From the NCBI GenBank assembly GCA_022495995.1, contig JAFEMH010000755.1, positions 514,001 through 578,000 of the forward strand: a stretch of 64,000 nt of DNA, written 5' to 3'. Positions 21,327-33,163 of the stretch are shown here, one piece after another; the first letter of the stretch is position 1, and every line of letters starts with the position of its first letter. The position numbers and the translations under genes were made by a program. Source of the stretch: Adenophora triphylla var. japonica (taxonomy: Eukaryota > Streptophyta > Magnoliopsida > Asterales > Campanulaceae). The notes beneath the pieces were generated by a model, which had not been told where the DNA came from, did not search any database, and saw only the letters and a program-made list of their open reading frames with translations.

Positions 21327-21904
21327 AATAATAAAGCTAATCAATTAAGAAAAATTGACGCAAAGCATTTTCAGAGATAGAGAGAGAGTCTTAAAACTAT
21401 AGTACAGAATTAAAGTTGAGACCTCTTGAACAACCAACTGGAAACATCTATTAAAATAATGAAGTAATTTTATGAGGGTATCATTCATTCAATTTTTTAA
21501 AATCAAACCATCTATTAAGGAAGTTTGGAAATGGAATGATAAATGCCATCTATATCTTAATACAACCATCTAATACAAAGTAAACAACTGATAAATACGG
21601 GAGTTTTATAGTTGTTATAAAAAGTTACTCGTATAATCCTTTCATTGGTAACGCGTATATGTTTGTGCCAATTCAATATACCAAGAAGTCTTTTTTAATA
21701 GTCAAGTAGTTTTGTGTTAATTTTCAACTTGAGTGTTTTTCTTTTTTGAGAAATACAATAATATTATTATGTAAACAATAATGCGCATGTAAATAAATTG
21801 CAAAAAAAAAAAAAACACAAATCAACTGCTAAATTTATTATCATATTACTAAAGATATGTACACAGTTTTTAGATTCTTGAAAGTGTAAAACCAAGTAGC
21901 ATGT

Positions 21905-22264
21905 TTGAGATGTAAATCAACCCGAAGACATCACACAAGCATTTCAACAAACACCTTTGATGCATCTTCGCTTGATTGGTTGTATGACAATCAAGCTCCA
22001 CCGCAGTCAAACCACTACAACCCATTTCTACAGGACTTACCTGAATTGTCAGGTACACCAACCACCAGTGCTCCAGTTGCTAATGATCATGAAGAGTTCA
22101 GTTGCATATTTAACTTGTGTAATGTTAGAATCACTTATCAAACATCAAACGGTTATAACATCCAAAAGCGGAGAAGAGAAATTATAAATTTTTTACTTAT
22201 AAACCATGAAGAGCGTTTCAGCAGAGAGTGCATTTCTGTTCATCCAATCTTTTGTGACCTCTAG
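21905..22264 (+). other. unassigned open segment in the Helitron 3' region
   Basis: A 119-codon open frame on the strand opposite to RepHel. It includes NTFDASSLDWLYDNQAPPQS and KRRREIINFLLINHEERFSR. The amino acid composition is protein-like and not from a repeat, but I do not recognise it. It may be a second captured fragment or chance. Confidence 0.25.
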
Positions 22265-24218
22265 TATCCAGATAAGCAACCATGTCTCTTTAGGTTTTAG
22301 CTACCAAAAGACTTCCTTTACCAAATTACTCAAGATTCACGTGGCATTTTTTTATAGCAAAGAACGTTAAAATTTGATGTGAAATGTCATATTTGCCCCT
22401 AACAAATCATACGTGGGCATGATAACATAAATTAGGTTTTTAACAAATTTTTCATTGATTCGCAGCAAAAGGTCAATGTTGGAAAGGGGTTTGCAAAAAA
22501 TTCAATGTTGGTAGTCACATTGAAACGGTTGAACAAACTCGGATAACTAACATGCAATTTGCCCAACATTATTAATCATGTTCCGAATTTAACATAAAAC
22601 TGACTACTGTAACGCAATAATCCATTTCGCATTTAAATTTGTACCAACAACAAAAAAAACCTGCATAAACCAAGAATGATGGTTGAAAAGCTTAAAATCC
22701 GTCGTCCCACAAACATAAGTAGTTAAAATCAGAGTGTAGCTGAAACAGGCGAAGAATGCCTATATACAACGCTCATTCTGGATCAGGGAAACTACCAGGT
22801 ACCAGCTGCATTAAACACATAATTATATTGTTAATTTGTCTCAAATTATAGCAGAGAGTGTTATAATGGATATGATACTTACAATCGCAATATTATTTAC
22901 ATTAATTAAAATTTGATTGTGTATGTGTGTATTGGTTGAGGTGTGTATAATCTCATTTAGCAGAGTGTTATCATTTTTTTAATTTTTTTTTTAAACCAGG
23001 ACGACACCTGGGCAAATATATTAATGAATAAAAATACATCAATGCATCAATGAGTGGGAATAAGTTGCCCAACTCTATCACCAAAATTAAACCAAGCCAA
23101 AAAAAAACCCCAAAAAGCCAACAAATTGGGCTGGTCCATGCAACAAATCAACCCAGAATAAACAACCACAAGCCCAGCGCAAAAGCAGGCCCAATCCGGC
23201 CCAAAAATCAGCCCAAACCGCAGCCAATATGCCTTGATTCGGCCGCATACCATCAAGCTGAATGAAAGTCTTGAGCGCCCACCCAAGGCAACGGTGTCCG
23301 CCCAAAACAGGACGTGGCACTTGCGCGGCCGCACAAGCCTTTTGGACGATCACCCTAAACCAAATGCCGCACAGCACGGGCGTGCAAGCCAAAGGCCTCG
23401 GCCGTGCACATCAGTCCTTGCAGCCAAACACCAAAAAATCAACAAATCTGCAGAAACCAGAAAATACAAGTTGAAACCCCAGCACTTGCACATCAGCCAG
23501 CAACCAAAAATCCAGAAAAAAATAGAAGATCAGATTAACCATTAGCCACCCCAGCACTCTACAATAAAACAACTGGCACTATATATAAATTGCAGTTAAC
23601 AAAAACCAACCAAGGCCAACAGAAGACCCAAATCAATTACGAACCACATTGAATCCGGAATCATCATATGCTGTCGATGCATAATCTGTAAATTTGTTCA
23701 AATAACCTCATTTAGCTCTTCAAATGGAAACAGAAGCATACCATGGTAAAGCTAAAAAACAAAAACACAAAAAATAAAAAATAAATCAATTTAAATAACC
23801 TCATTTAGCTCTTCAAGCTTTAGCTTTCTTAAGCAATGCAAATATTCATGCATAATCTGTAAATTTGCCACAGCTTCTTCTTGCTCCATTTTTCTTGTCT
23901 TAACACGAATCATAAGCATTCTTCTTCAACAATAACAGACAAGCCCCAAAGCATCCAGAGCATCTCTGTACAACGGCAAATTCAAAGTCAGGATAGGAGA
24001 TGAGGAGATGCAATAAGCCAATTGCACAACACTGACAAGTAACAGGAAATATATTTGTGGTATTCAAAGTTCATAAATGGAAGAAGGTGTTTTCTTCACC
24101 GTCCACCAACAAATGTGTAACATAAGCAGTAAATCAATTGACATTCAAAAACTGTAATACTCTAACCGTCCCTAAATGAATTAATGCAACGGTTAAAGGT
24201 CATAAATTTTGGATTACC
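22265..24218. other. Helitron 3'-side non-coding filler
   Basis: No gene supported. The stretch at 22985-23560 has GGCCCAATCCGGCCC-type and CGCGGCCGCACAAGC sequence. On the minus strand it ends in TATTTGCCCAGGTGTCGTCC followed by an A-rich tail, resembling the 3' end of a LINE-type retrotransposon. This assignment is weak. The rest is AT-rich. Confidence 0.35.
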
Positions 24219-25097
24219 TCATAATTTGTGAAAAACTTCTTTATAGACCACATTAGTAGTAAACTCGCTCGTTTCACCATCCTTTTCACAAATCAAAACT
24301 TTGAGCCCATTTTTGCTTGTAACTCTCGAGATTGCCACATACAACTGCCCGTGACTGAATACAGGTCGAGGAAGGTAAAGCCCAACATTTGAAAGTGACT
24401 GTCCTTGACTCTTATTTATAGTCATAGGGAAGCAAACATTTAATGGGAACTGCCTACGTTGGAATTTAACAGGGAATTTTGTCATATCTGACGGGCTCAA
24501 CATCATTCTGGGCACAAACACCTTCATTCCTGTATTCTTTCCTGAAAGCATTCTTGCTTCAACTATATGTTTTCCCAGATTTCTAACGATCATTCTCGTT
24601 CTGTTGCATAATTCTGAAGCTTGATCAATGTTTCTGAGTAGCATCACTATACACCCAACCTTCAAACGTATGGAATGGTTCGGCAATATTCCAGAGCATT
24701 TAATTGTATTAAGAAATTCAACAGAAAATACATCCTCGTGGCCAACAATATCTCCGTCCTCCTTGCTGATGCTATCAGAACTCATATACAACACTTCATC
24801 ACCGGGCAACATCGACATCACATAATCATTGATAGTATATACTATCTCATTAGTTGGTGCCAAAATTGCTCTATCCTGAAAAAATCCATCAATGCGCATA
24901 TTGTGTAATATGTCAGGATACGTGTTTTCAACGATGGTTGCAATAGGATCAGTTGTATCTCTTATTAAAATATCATCGGGTAACTTAATGTCAACTTCTC
25001 CATCATTTTCTTCACCGACATCCCCATCTCCTACCCGTAATATCCATTCAGCAAAATTTTTGATCTCTAGAACATCAGAAGAGGAAGAGGGACGTAC
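24219..25097 (-). CDS. Helitron Rep/helicase, PIF1 helicase C-terminal exon
   Basis: The last exon follows acceptor tgtag at 25098 and begins [20 protein letters not shown]. It carries the later helicase motifs: [51 protein letters not shown] and [16 protein letters not shown], and ends in TAA at 24219. The two helicase exons together are open and show no mutated motif that I can see. Only the HUH exon is broken by a stop. Confidence 0.88.
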   Translation of the reverse strand, partial: VRPSSSSDVLEIKNFAEWILRVGDGDVGEENDGEVDIKLPDDILIRDTTDPIATIVENTYPDILHNMRIDGFFQDRAILAPTNEIVYTINDYVMSMLPGDEVLYMSSDSISKEDGDIVGHEDVFSVEFLNTIKCSGILPNHSIRLKVGCIVMLLRNIDQASELCNRTRMIVRNLGKHIVEARMLSGKNTGMKVFVPRMMLSPSDMTKFPVKFQRRQFPLNVCFPMTINKSQGQSLSNVGLYLPRPVFSHGQLYVAISRVTSKNGLKVLICEKDGETSEFTTNVVYKEVFHKL

Positions 25098-25185
25098 CTA
25101 CATTTAGGCAATGAATGAGATGAAACATTTAGTTTCTGCAACAGGGAAATGTAATATGTAAAGAGTTTTAAATTAGATCATTTAC

Positions 25186-25979
25186 CTGCAATCTCATGTT
25201 TTTTGTCAATTTTAGGACCTCACATGAATTCCAAAGTTTAGATGAACTGATGGCAGCATGTACAATATCATGTCGGCTTCCTTTAGGCACAACAGGCAAT
25301 ATTTGCCTGAAATCTCCTCCAAAAACAACAACTAATCCACCAAAGGGCTTATCAGAGCAACGACCATCATGAGTACGCATAATGTCCCTCAAGCTCCGAT
25401 CAAGCGCCTCAAAGCAGTGCTTGTGGGCCATCGGAGCCTCATCCCAAATTATCAGCTTCGTTTTCTTTAGGAGACCACACAAATCAGAACCTGGCTTAAT
25501 CTTGCTGCAATTTGAGCTTTCATCAACTTGTATGGGTATGCCAAATCTGGAGTGAGCAGTCCTACCCCTCGGAAGTAGCAACGAAGCTATACCGCTAGAA
25601 GCCACCGAAAGAACTATATCCCTCCTACTTCGCAAGGCAAAGCACAATGTCTTCCATATGAAAGTCTTCCCCGTGCCACCATACCCATACAAAAAGAAAA
25701 CTCCACCATCTCCTCTATCAATAGCCGTCATGATCTTTTCATAAACCATCATTTGTTCTTCAGTCAAACATTTATGTAATCTAGAGTGTTCAGCTTTCAT
25801 CTCCTCAACATCATAAGACATTTCATCCAATATTAGCATATTCTCCGCATCAGAAATTACAGAATTGCTTGGTTGAGGCATATCTTTAAAATTTTGTAGA
25901 CCGCTGCAATTCGCTGCCAATAACTTATCAATCTCAGCCAATGCACAATTTTTAACTTGCTCTTCACTGAGTGTCAAAC
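25186..25979 (-). CDS. Helitron Rep/helicase, PIF1 helicase N-terminal exon
   Basis: This exon encodes the first half of the SF1B PIF1-type DNA helicase. Walker A is LYGYGGTGKTFIWKTL. It is followed by SVASSGIASLLLPRGRTAHS, the Walker B-type LIIWDEAPMAHKH and VVFGGDFRQILPVVPKGSR. The exon starts after acceptor catag at 25980 and ends MRLQ before GTAAAT. Both junctions keep the frame. No stops are seen. The helicase unwinds DNA during rolling-circle transposition. Confidence 0.88.
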
Positions 25980-26043
25980 CTATGTATAATAAAATAGATT
26001 GACATTAAAACGAAAAATGATAAAAAAAATGATTAACTAAATA

Positions 26044-26257
26044 CTCCCTCCGTCCCAGCAGAAGTGAAACTTTGAGAAAACTTGATCAAATTTTAACCAC
26101 TAATGTAAATACAATATAATCCATCAGTAACAAAATAGAAAGTAGGATTCTTACTTTGGGATGTTTTTTCAAGCAAAATTTGCTCTTGATCTGTTAACTT
26201 TTAGTCATACTTTGATCAATTTTATCAAAAGTATGCCTTCTTCTAGGACGGAGGGAG
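26044..26257. mobile_element. Stowaway MITE in a Helitron intron
   Basis: 214 bp with CTCCCTCCGTCCC at the left end and its complement GGACGGAGGGAG at the right, flanked by TA duplications. It lies inside the intron between the HUH exon and the helicase exon. Confidence 0.85.
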
Positions 26258-26340
26258 TATAGTTGAAAAACTAATCAATAGAATAAAAGATTGACCAAGA
26301 TTATTAGTCAAAGTATGATTTAACATAATAAAGTATTTAC

Positions 26341-27516
26341 CAGGATTGTTAAAATTCTTTTGATGCTTGTAGTTGACATCGTCTGACAGAACTTGCCAAG
26401 TTTGATTCCAGACATCTTGTGGCCTCGACATACTATTAGATAATAGTAGTATCGCGAAAAGTCTTCGTAGATAATCCGGTGACCCCCATTGACTTGCTTC
26501 TTTTATTCCATCAACATACTCCTTATCATCGTCTAACAATCCTAGTGCATAACACGCTTTTTTGTAATCACCGTGCACTATATTATTTACAGTTCTCAAA
26601 TCATCGTAACACGTAGCACCAGCAATGCGATTTAACATCAGCCTCAAATAGTAGATATCGCCTGAATTGATAGGGACATGATAAATTCGTCCAATTGATG
26701 TGCCTCTCCTTCTAGGATGCCATTCTCGCTTTGACTTATCCCAAACAAAATGCTGCGGAAATTCGTAATATTTGTACTGTCGAGCCTCTGGATTCTCACG
26801 ATTGATCTTCATCCACTATAAAAATTGTGATTGGGCAACAGTAGGCTTACCCACAACATCCGTAAGATAATCGCCATCTCTGAAAGGAATGGTTTGGTCT
26901 CCCTCTAAATGGAAAGATAAGCGCTCTACAGCGGGTGTCCTGTAATGGATATCAAATGCAAATATTCTCCACATCGCTTCACATGTAGAGACATATCGAC
27001 AATCGATATACCTTTTAATTTTATCATTCACTTCAAAACCTACCCCTATTTTGTCACTTCCCTTGCTGATATACTTGAATAAGTACTTTATTGATTTGCT
27101 TTGATTACAGTATTCCACGTTGATGTGAGCCCGGTACTTCAACAGCAACTGTGGATTATAAGGCACAATATACCTATTATCAAGGTAAACTTCGTTTTTG
27201 TCTACATTTGCCCCAGTGTCTCTCCTCTGGTAAACATAATATCCGTTCTCGTCAACGAAAGTGCCTTCATTAAAGCTTTTGGGGAAGTTCTTCATGCATC
27301 TTTTGTTATCCATGCAAGGAGATTTTAGGTTAGCAACACCACAAGGACCATGCACCATATATTCTTTCACGGCCTTGTACAATTCCGGATCAGTTTCTTT
27401 ATCGGGGATCTCAGCACTTATACACTTGTCGACATCCTCAGCGATTAGTACTTGATCTTTACTTTTGAGAAAAAGAAGAATATGAGCATGGGGAAGACCT
27501 CGTTTTTGAAACTCCA
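26341..27516 (-). pseudogene. Helitron Rep/helicase, HUH nuclease exon with one nonsense codon
   Basis: This exon carries the Rep HUH endonuclease. RGLPHAHILLFL holds the His-hydrophobic-His motif, and KSIKYLFKYISKG holds the two active-site tyrosines (Y2). The enzyme would nick and join DNA strands in rolling-circle transposition. The frame is open from 27516 to a single TAG at 26816-26818. It then continues in the same frame (WMKINRENPEARQYKYYEFP) to donor GTAAAT at 26340. The sequence around the stop is otherwise normal for the family, so a single nonsense change is the likely cause. The following intron holds a Stowaway MITE. Confidence 0.85.
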
Positions 27517-27744
27517 CTGTGTAAACAATTGTATAAAATAAAAAATATGCATAATTAAAATTATTGTTCCAAAAAATAAAATAAGTGGTTTAGTTATTAT
27601 ATATAGCATCCGTCCTACTATAATTTGTAATTTTGATCAAGTTAACCAAAATTATCAAAAAAATGTAGGACAGATGGATAAAACAATTATATTAACAAAC
27701 GATATTCAACTATAACACATATATATTGTGAAAGGATTACTTAC

Positions 27745-28509
27745 GCACATTAGGCTCGCCAAAAATTTTCTTTTCCTTCAAATCCTTTACCAATTCATCA
27801 AGCTTCATCTTAAAAACCCTACATAGAATATCAGCCCTATCTTCCGGTCTTCGCCCCTCCTTCTGAACAAATCTTGTAATTTCTGGCCACTTTGGATTGC
27901 AGGTAAACGTGATAAAGAGTGATGGATATCCTGTCCACCTGCAAATAGCTAACGCATCTTGGAAATTCTGAGTCATCCACCGCTGTCCAGCGGTGTATGT
28001 TGACGGCAACACAACTCGTCTACCCGCAGTCGATGGATCAGTATCTCCTCTTGAAACTGCATCTATAAGTTTCCTATAAGTTTCGACCCTAAGAGCGGGT
28101 TGATTATGATGAATCCACTGAAGCCTCTGTGTGTCCATCATTATATACGCATCAACCATAAACTGCTGCAGTAGTCTTCCACTTTTCATAAGTTGGTGTC
28201 CTTCTGCAGACCTCTCCTGTAGTCGGAATGATAAGAACTCTTTCAAAGAAAGATTGGGTCGCTTTGACATTGGAGGCATATTTCTAGGAATATCTGTATA
28301 GAACCCATCTTCCCCATAAACAAACAGCAGCGGGTACTGAAGAGGAAGATAACATGGGTTGAACTCGTGTATTTGTTTAAAGTCACTACACCGCTTTTCA
28401 ACTATAATGTCTCTCACATCGGGTGTATCTTGAATATCACCCTCGATAAGAGTTGCAACTTCAGAAGTTGTTGGCAAATTATACGTTCTTCCATCCTTAG
28501 ATCGCTTTC
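27745..28509 (-). pseudogene. Helitron Rep/helicase, N-proximal exon (Helitron-like N domain)
   Basis: First visible exon of the Helitron RepHel protein. It starts after a possible acceptor (ttgatag) and ends at donor GTAAGT. It encodes the Helitron-like N domain with NPCYLPLQYPLLFVYGEDGF and then QNFQDALAICRWTGYPSLFI followed by TFTCNPKWPEI. RepHel proteins usually have further residues before this domain. No earlier exon could be found in the AT-rich sequence to 29900, so the N-terminus seems to be missing or unrecognisable. Splicing to 27516 is phase 1 and continues as EFQKRGLPHAH. Confidence 0.8.
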
Positions 28510-28519
28510 CTATCAAAGT

Positions 28520-29995
28520 TAATTTTTGGAATATAATGAGACTGAATTTTGAATTTGAAATTTACACTTTCAAAATATGTTGAATTATCTATTATCTATT
28601 AAAATAAAGCTAATCAATTAAGAGAAAATTGAATTATCCGAAATAGTAGAAATTAGGCTTTTATTTTTATTTTATTTTTTTATTTTCGGTGATTGCATGA
28701 AATAATGGCTGATTTAAATTAAATTAAATTTTCAATTTTTAAATTAAATTTTTAAATACATATAAACATCATCTAAAAGCAAAAACAGTTAAAATAGAGA
28801 TAAGATTAGGTTAGGTTGATTTGTTCAAATATTAAAATATTTGTAAAGATTTAACTATATCGATTTTTTTTGGAAGGACCGGTTGTTATTGGCAACCCAA
28901 ATTTTAAGCACATATATGCATAGGAGATTAGGAGTCAAAAGATAAATCTGATACACATTGTTTAACTTACTAATGTTTAAAAGTTCAAATTTTAAATTTC
29001 TACACATTGTTTAACTTACTAATGTTTAAAAGTTCAAATTTTAAATTTCTGATAACATCATTATTGTTGTGATCTAGCTTTATTATAAGTCTATGATCTG
29101 TTTTCATTTTCTATAAAATTAACATTGATTTTTGAGACGGAGAGAGTAGTACCTCTATTTTATTTCGTACATATAGAAGAAACATTCATTAATTGGAAAA
29201 TCGTTTGAATTTTAAAATTGGTTTGTTTAGATATGTTGAGATTTGGAAAATCGTTTGAATTTTAAAGTAACTGATTCTATAATTTTTGTTTAGTTTAAAT
29301 CATTCCAAAAATAAACTCATTTTATAACTAAAAATTCAATTTTTGAAATTCAAATTTTCTTTTTAAAAATTTATTGAATTATCCGAAATAGTAAGAATTA
29401 GGAATTTTTTTTTTACTTTTAATTGTAAAATAGACAAATAGTTCAAGGGTGTGAAGAAATTTGAGATCGATGAAAATAAGGAATAAAGAAGCTATGTATT
29501 ACTTCCTCCGTTCCAAATTTAATGATAAAAAATTTTAAAAAAAATTATCATTATATGTTCTTGCTCAACAACGTGGTAACTGTCATTATTTGAATTAAAA
29601 GCAAATTTAAATTTTTCTTGGTCATTCTTATTGGGATAGAGGTAGTACAATTTGTAGAAGCAACTCTTGGAGATCCTTTGAAATATGGTCCATCATATAT
29701 ACAGTAATACACAATTAACTCTAAACTAAGAAGATCAAATAACACCCTTACCTTTACCAACCTCTTGGAGAACAGATTGAATGAATGTTTGGCAAAACTC
29801 CTCCATTTGCAATGGTCAAAGATCCCAACAACATTCTAAACTCGTCATCATTCCTCCCAGTCAATTATGTTATTTTAATCAAAACTAATGTTAGAAACAC
29901 TTATTAGGAAATCATGCAAAAAGAAATGTTAATATTATGTTAGGAATTTTTTTTTTACTTTTAATTGTAAAATAGACAAATAGTTCAAGGGTGTG
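28520..29995. other. Helitron non-coding stretch with repeated modules
   Basis: AT-rich with no gene. TTAGGAATTTTTTTTTTACT through CAAGGGTGTG occurs at 29398-29453 and 29939-29995. The phrase GAATTATCCGAAATAGTA occurs at about 28632, 29379 and 31091. A 49-bp tandem duplication lies at 28952-29000 and 29001-29049. Confidence 0.7.
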
Positions 29996-30696
29996 GCCAT
30001 TAATCACACTGAGGTTTTCTTCTTTGTTTTCTACTACTTCACTAATCCGATCTGCATCAGCACCATTAGGTTTAAGTTCAAACATATTCTTGTTGATGAC
30101 AGAATTTTCTTCAACAAAGACAGGTTTCAGAAGGCCTTGAATCGCAAGACCAGCAGGAGGTTGATCCATGTAGTTTACGGGATCATCTGATACAAACTGC
30201 ACAACAGCTCACCCAAATATGATTACTCAATTAAATTACTACTTGTGCTTCAATAGATTAGAGCTTTAACAATGGAATACTGTCAAGATAGCAAAAGGCC
30301 ATCTGTATAGTTCTTAGATGAAAACATTTTCTAGACACTTATGACTTACCTTGGCCAAATCTCTAGCAAACTGTAAAGGATTCAAAGAACTCATGGTCTC
30401 CAATTTTGCCCTGTCTCCAAGTGATTCGCCAGAATCCTCCTCGTCTTCCTCGTCTTCAAGAATCCCTTCCCAGTCCTACAAAAAGTATAGGGTGAATGAA
30501 AAGTGAACAAAAGCAAAGTAGGCACCTCATCGATAAACACATCATCTTCATCTTCTTCCTCATCATCGGTACTGTCATCATCGATATCACCGTCTTCGTC
30601 ATCAGAATCCTCATCATCAAAATTTGTTTCCGCACGTACTGACTCCATCTCATTGATCATCTCTGAAGTATCCAGTCCTATTATGACATCCTGCAT
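29996..30696 (-). pseudogene. captured host gene fragment with three exons inside the Helitron
   Basis: Three segments join in phase 0 with correct splice sites. They are 30526-30696 (MQDVIIGLDTSEM.. acidic, ends IDE before GTGCCT), 30350-30475 (DWEGILEDEEDEEDSGESLG..FARDLAK, between ttttgtag and GTAAGT), and 29996-30196 (FVSDDPVNYMDQPPAGLAIQ, GLLKPVFVEEN..). Nothing here is a transposon domain. The sequence looks like part of a single-copy plant gene whose product has a long acidic stretch. It lies in the same orientation as RepHel, between the Helitron 5' end and the RepHel exons, as expected for gene capture. I do not recognise the gene. After 29996 the reading frame runs into a Helitron repeat module. 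Confidence 0.65.
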
Positions 30697-31267
30697 TGTA
30701 CTGACTCCATCTCATTGATCATCTCTGGCGATAAATACGGAGTATATTTCTGTTAAGATTGATTGATGAAAAAAAAAAAAGATTCGCGAATTAAGTAATC
30801 GGTATACTTGATTTGGAATGGGTTCCTCTGATACCTCATATCTCCATAAATAGCGTCGGGTTTACAATTTTTAAAAATTTGAGGATGTTCGCTAATCCTA
30901 AAACTGATAATTCAAATTTATATTTTTAAATCTCACTCCTTTAGAATTAGCTTTATCTATTGAATTTGCTTAATTTCAGGAATTAACTGATTATTTAATT
31001 TTGGATTAATTTAATTTATTCCAAAAATAAACTCATTATATAATAAAAATTCAAATTTTGAACATCAAATTTACTTTTTCAAAATATATGGAATTATCCG
31101 AAATAGTAGGAATTAGGCTTTTTTTTTTTTTTTTTTTTTTTAATTTTCGATGAAAGGAGGAAATATTGGATGACCAATTGAGAAATGCCACGTGGCTTTC
31201 CACATCATAATGCCACGTGGCGCAGTGTGAAGGCTTGAAATTCTTCTACTTTCATATAGTATATAGA

Positions 31268-32386
31268 TTTTACAGGACTTAGGAACGATTTTGGTACAAA
31301 CAAAGCTTGGGACATGTTTGTTCAAGGGAAAGGATCAAATCGAGAAGGGACATCTTGGAAAAAAAAGCAATCAAGCCAGAACAACACTTGCACGGCCGTG
31401 TAGATTATAAGACGCGACCGTGCAAAAGTCTCTGTTGCCAAAGAATTATTCCAAGACTGATTGCACGGTCGTGCAGATTTTCAACATGTAGCCGTGCAAA
31501 ACTCTCTGTCCTCGAAAAAATTACTCCAAATCCGCTTGCATGGCCGTGCAGATTTCAACACGCGGCCGTCCAGTTACTGTTGCAGTGAAAATGCACCTTT
31601 TCAATTGAAGGCTTTTTGAAGAGATCCAACCCCTAGCCTAAATGCTTGTATAAGAGGCCATTGTAATCATTTTAGAATATCAGAAAATACCTAGAAATTA
31701 TAGTGAAATACTCTAGCAATATATTTATACATAATTCAAGATTTATCAATTGTTCTTAAATTTTTTGTACATGTTTAAAGATTGAGCGTGCAATACAATA
31801 TTGAAGATTTTATTTTCAGCCTTTGTTTCCTACAATTGCAAGCATAAGTTTCTCTACTCCTATCTTTATTTCTATGTTATTTCATCTTTTCTTCATGCTT
31901 GCATCAATCATGGCTAGTGAGTAATCCTCCATTTTTTTGGATTGGAAATCAGCAATTGTGTGTTCATCTTTATAGTTCATGCTTCTCTTCTTCTTCTCCA
32001 TGTCAAATCAATTCTTTTCTTTTTTTTTTTCTTAACGCTTACAGTAGGGAGACGTCCTTATTTGCATGATTTTAGTTAATCGAGAGAAGGACTTAGCGGT
32101 GAATCTCGATTAACGGAACCATATGAATTGAACTGGGTTTCATTAATCACGAGAGTAGTTTAATGGCCTAGGGATGATCCTTTAGTGGAAAATACGTGAA
32201 TATTAACATGAACTATAATGGATTTTGACTAATGTACGGAACCCTCGAGAGATAGGCCGTGTTAGTCTTAAAATATGTGCTAGGCCTTGATCATGAATAG
32301 TTAGCACAACTTAGCGTATCATCCTTGATTTATGATATGAATAATATATAAAAGCATGATTTATTTAATGATTGCATATTAGAAGA
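31268..32386 (+). repeat. gypsy LTR, second part, with GC-palindrome repeats
   Basis: Sequence resumes after the Helitron 5' end. It includes three ~70-bp units around TTGCACGGCCGTG and GACCGTGCAA (about 31389-31575). It then has LTR-like text with GCATCAATCATGGCTAGTGA and TTTAGTTAATCGAGAGAAGG. The outer end of the LTR was not found; a long-TIR element begins at about 32387. No coding frame. Confidence 0.45.
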
Positions 32387-32508
32387 ATTTAAAATTGACT
32401 TCGTGTTTTAAGGGGTTTAATGAAAATCCCAAATAAAGGGGTATAAAATTAAATTTATTTTTAAACATTAAATAATCAAATTTTAAAACAAAATAAAGTA
32501 ATTATCAT

Positions 32509-32685
32509 AAAAAAGGGGCAAACCCCGGTGCGCCAAGCGCTCCCCGCCTTGCGGGGGTTGGGAGAGGGAACCATTTGCTAGAGCCTTTCCCCGACAATTG
32601 CCAAGAGGCTGTTCGCCAAGGTTCGAACCCGTGACCTTATGGTCACCAAAGGAGCAACTTAACCGTTGCGCCAAGGCTCGCCCTC
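32509..32685 (-). mobile_element. Au-type SINE with 14-bp target duplication
   Basis: 177 bp on the minus strand. It begins GAGGGCGAGCCTTGGCGCAA with a tRNA-like A box (TGGCGCAACGGTTAAG) and B box (GGTTCGAACCT), then AACAGCCTCTTGGCAA, and ends GCCCC plus a T run. AAAGTAATTATCAT flanks it at 32495-32508 and 32686-32699. This matches the plant Au SINE layout. Confidence 0.9.
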
Positions 32686-33163
32686 AAAGTAATTATCATC
32701 TAAATTTAAAATAAAAAATAACAAGTCAATAATCAAAATATTTTTATGATTCACAACTTTACAACTTTAAAATATAAAATATAAAAGTGTGGAAATGAGG
32801 GGAGGGTGAAGCAAATATAATTATCTTTCTCCTTCTAATAAAGATTCAAATCCTACCCCCCATTTCCATATTAAACCCATCTCACTCACTCATGTCTCTG
32901 GCTTCACCGTCCATGGTGGTGGCACTGCCCACCTCCATCCCTTCCCCTCTCCAACCTCACTCTCGTCCCCTTTCCCTACTATTCCATTCATTTTTGCGCC
33001 CTTCGTCCCAAATCTATAGCTCACCTTCCTCCCATATGCCCCACCACCGCCTTCTTGACACCGTCCACCGGACCTCCGTCATCACCGCCATCCCCCACCC
33101 CTCCCAACCTGGGCTTCTCTCTCATCTTTCTCTCTCTATCTCTCACACTCTCTTCTCTCTTCT

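Larger units (their letters stand above)
21297..31267 (-). mobile_element. Helitron, about 10 kb, both ends visible
   Basis: On the minus strand it begins A|TCTATATACTATATG (5' end at 31267). It ends with the palindrome CCCGTCGAATTTCGACGGG, seven bases, then CTAG|T (21297). These are the defining Helitron features: 5' TC, a 3' hairpin with CTRR, and insertion between A and T. Inside are a spliced Rep/helicase gene, a captured three-exon gene fragment, and non-coding filler with repeated modules. It has inserted into a gypsy LTR. Confidence 0.88.

Noticed and set aside
23047..23545. Open frames on both strands around GGCCCAATCCGGCCC
   Set aside because: Biased composition and no family; more likely retroelement 3' sequence.
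31380..31580. CRISPR-like array
   Set aside because: Only three degenerate units in a plant LTR; no prokaryotic context.
32515..32690. A tRNA gene on the minus strand
   Set aside because: A and B boxes are present, but there is no cloverleaf, and the tail, length and 14-bp duplication show a SINE.
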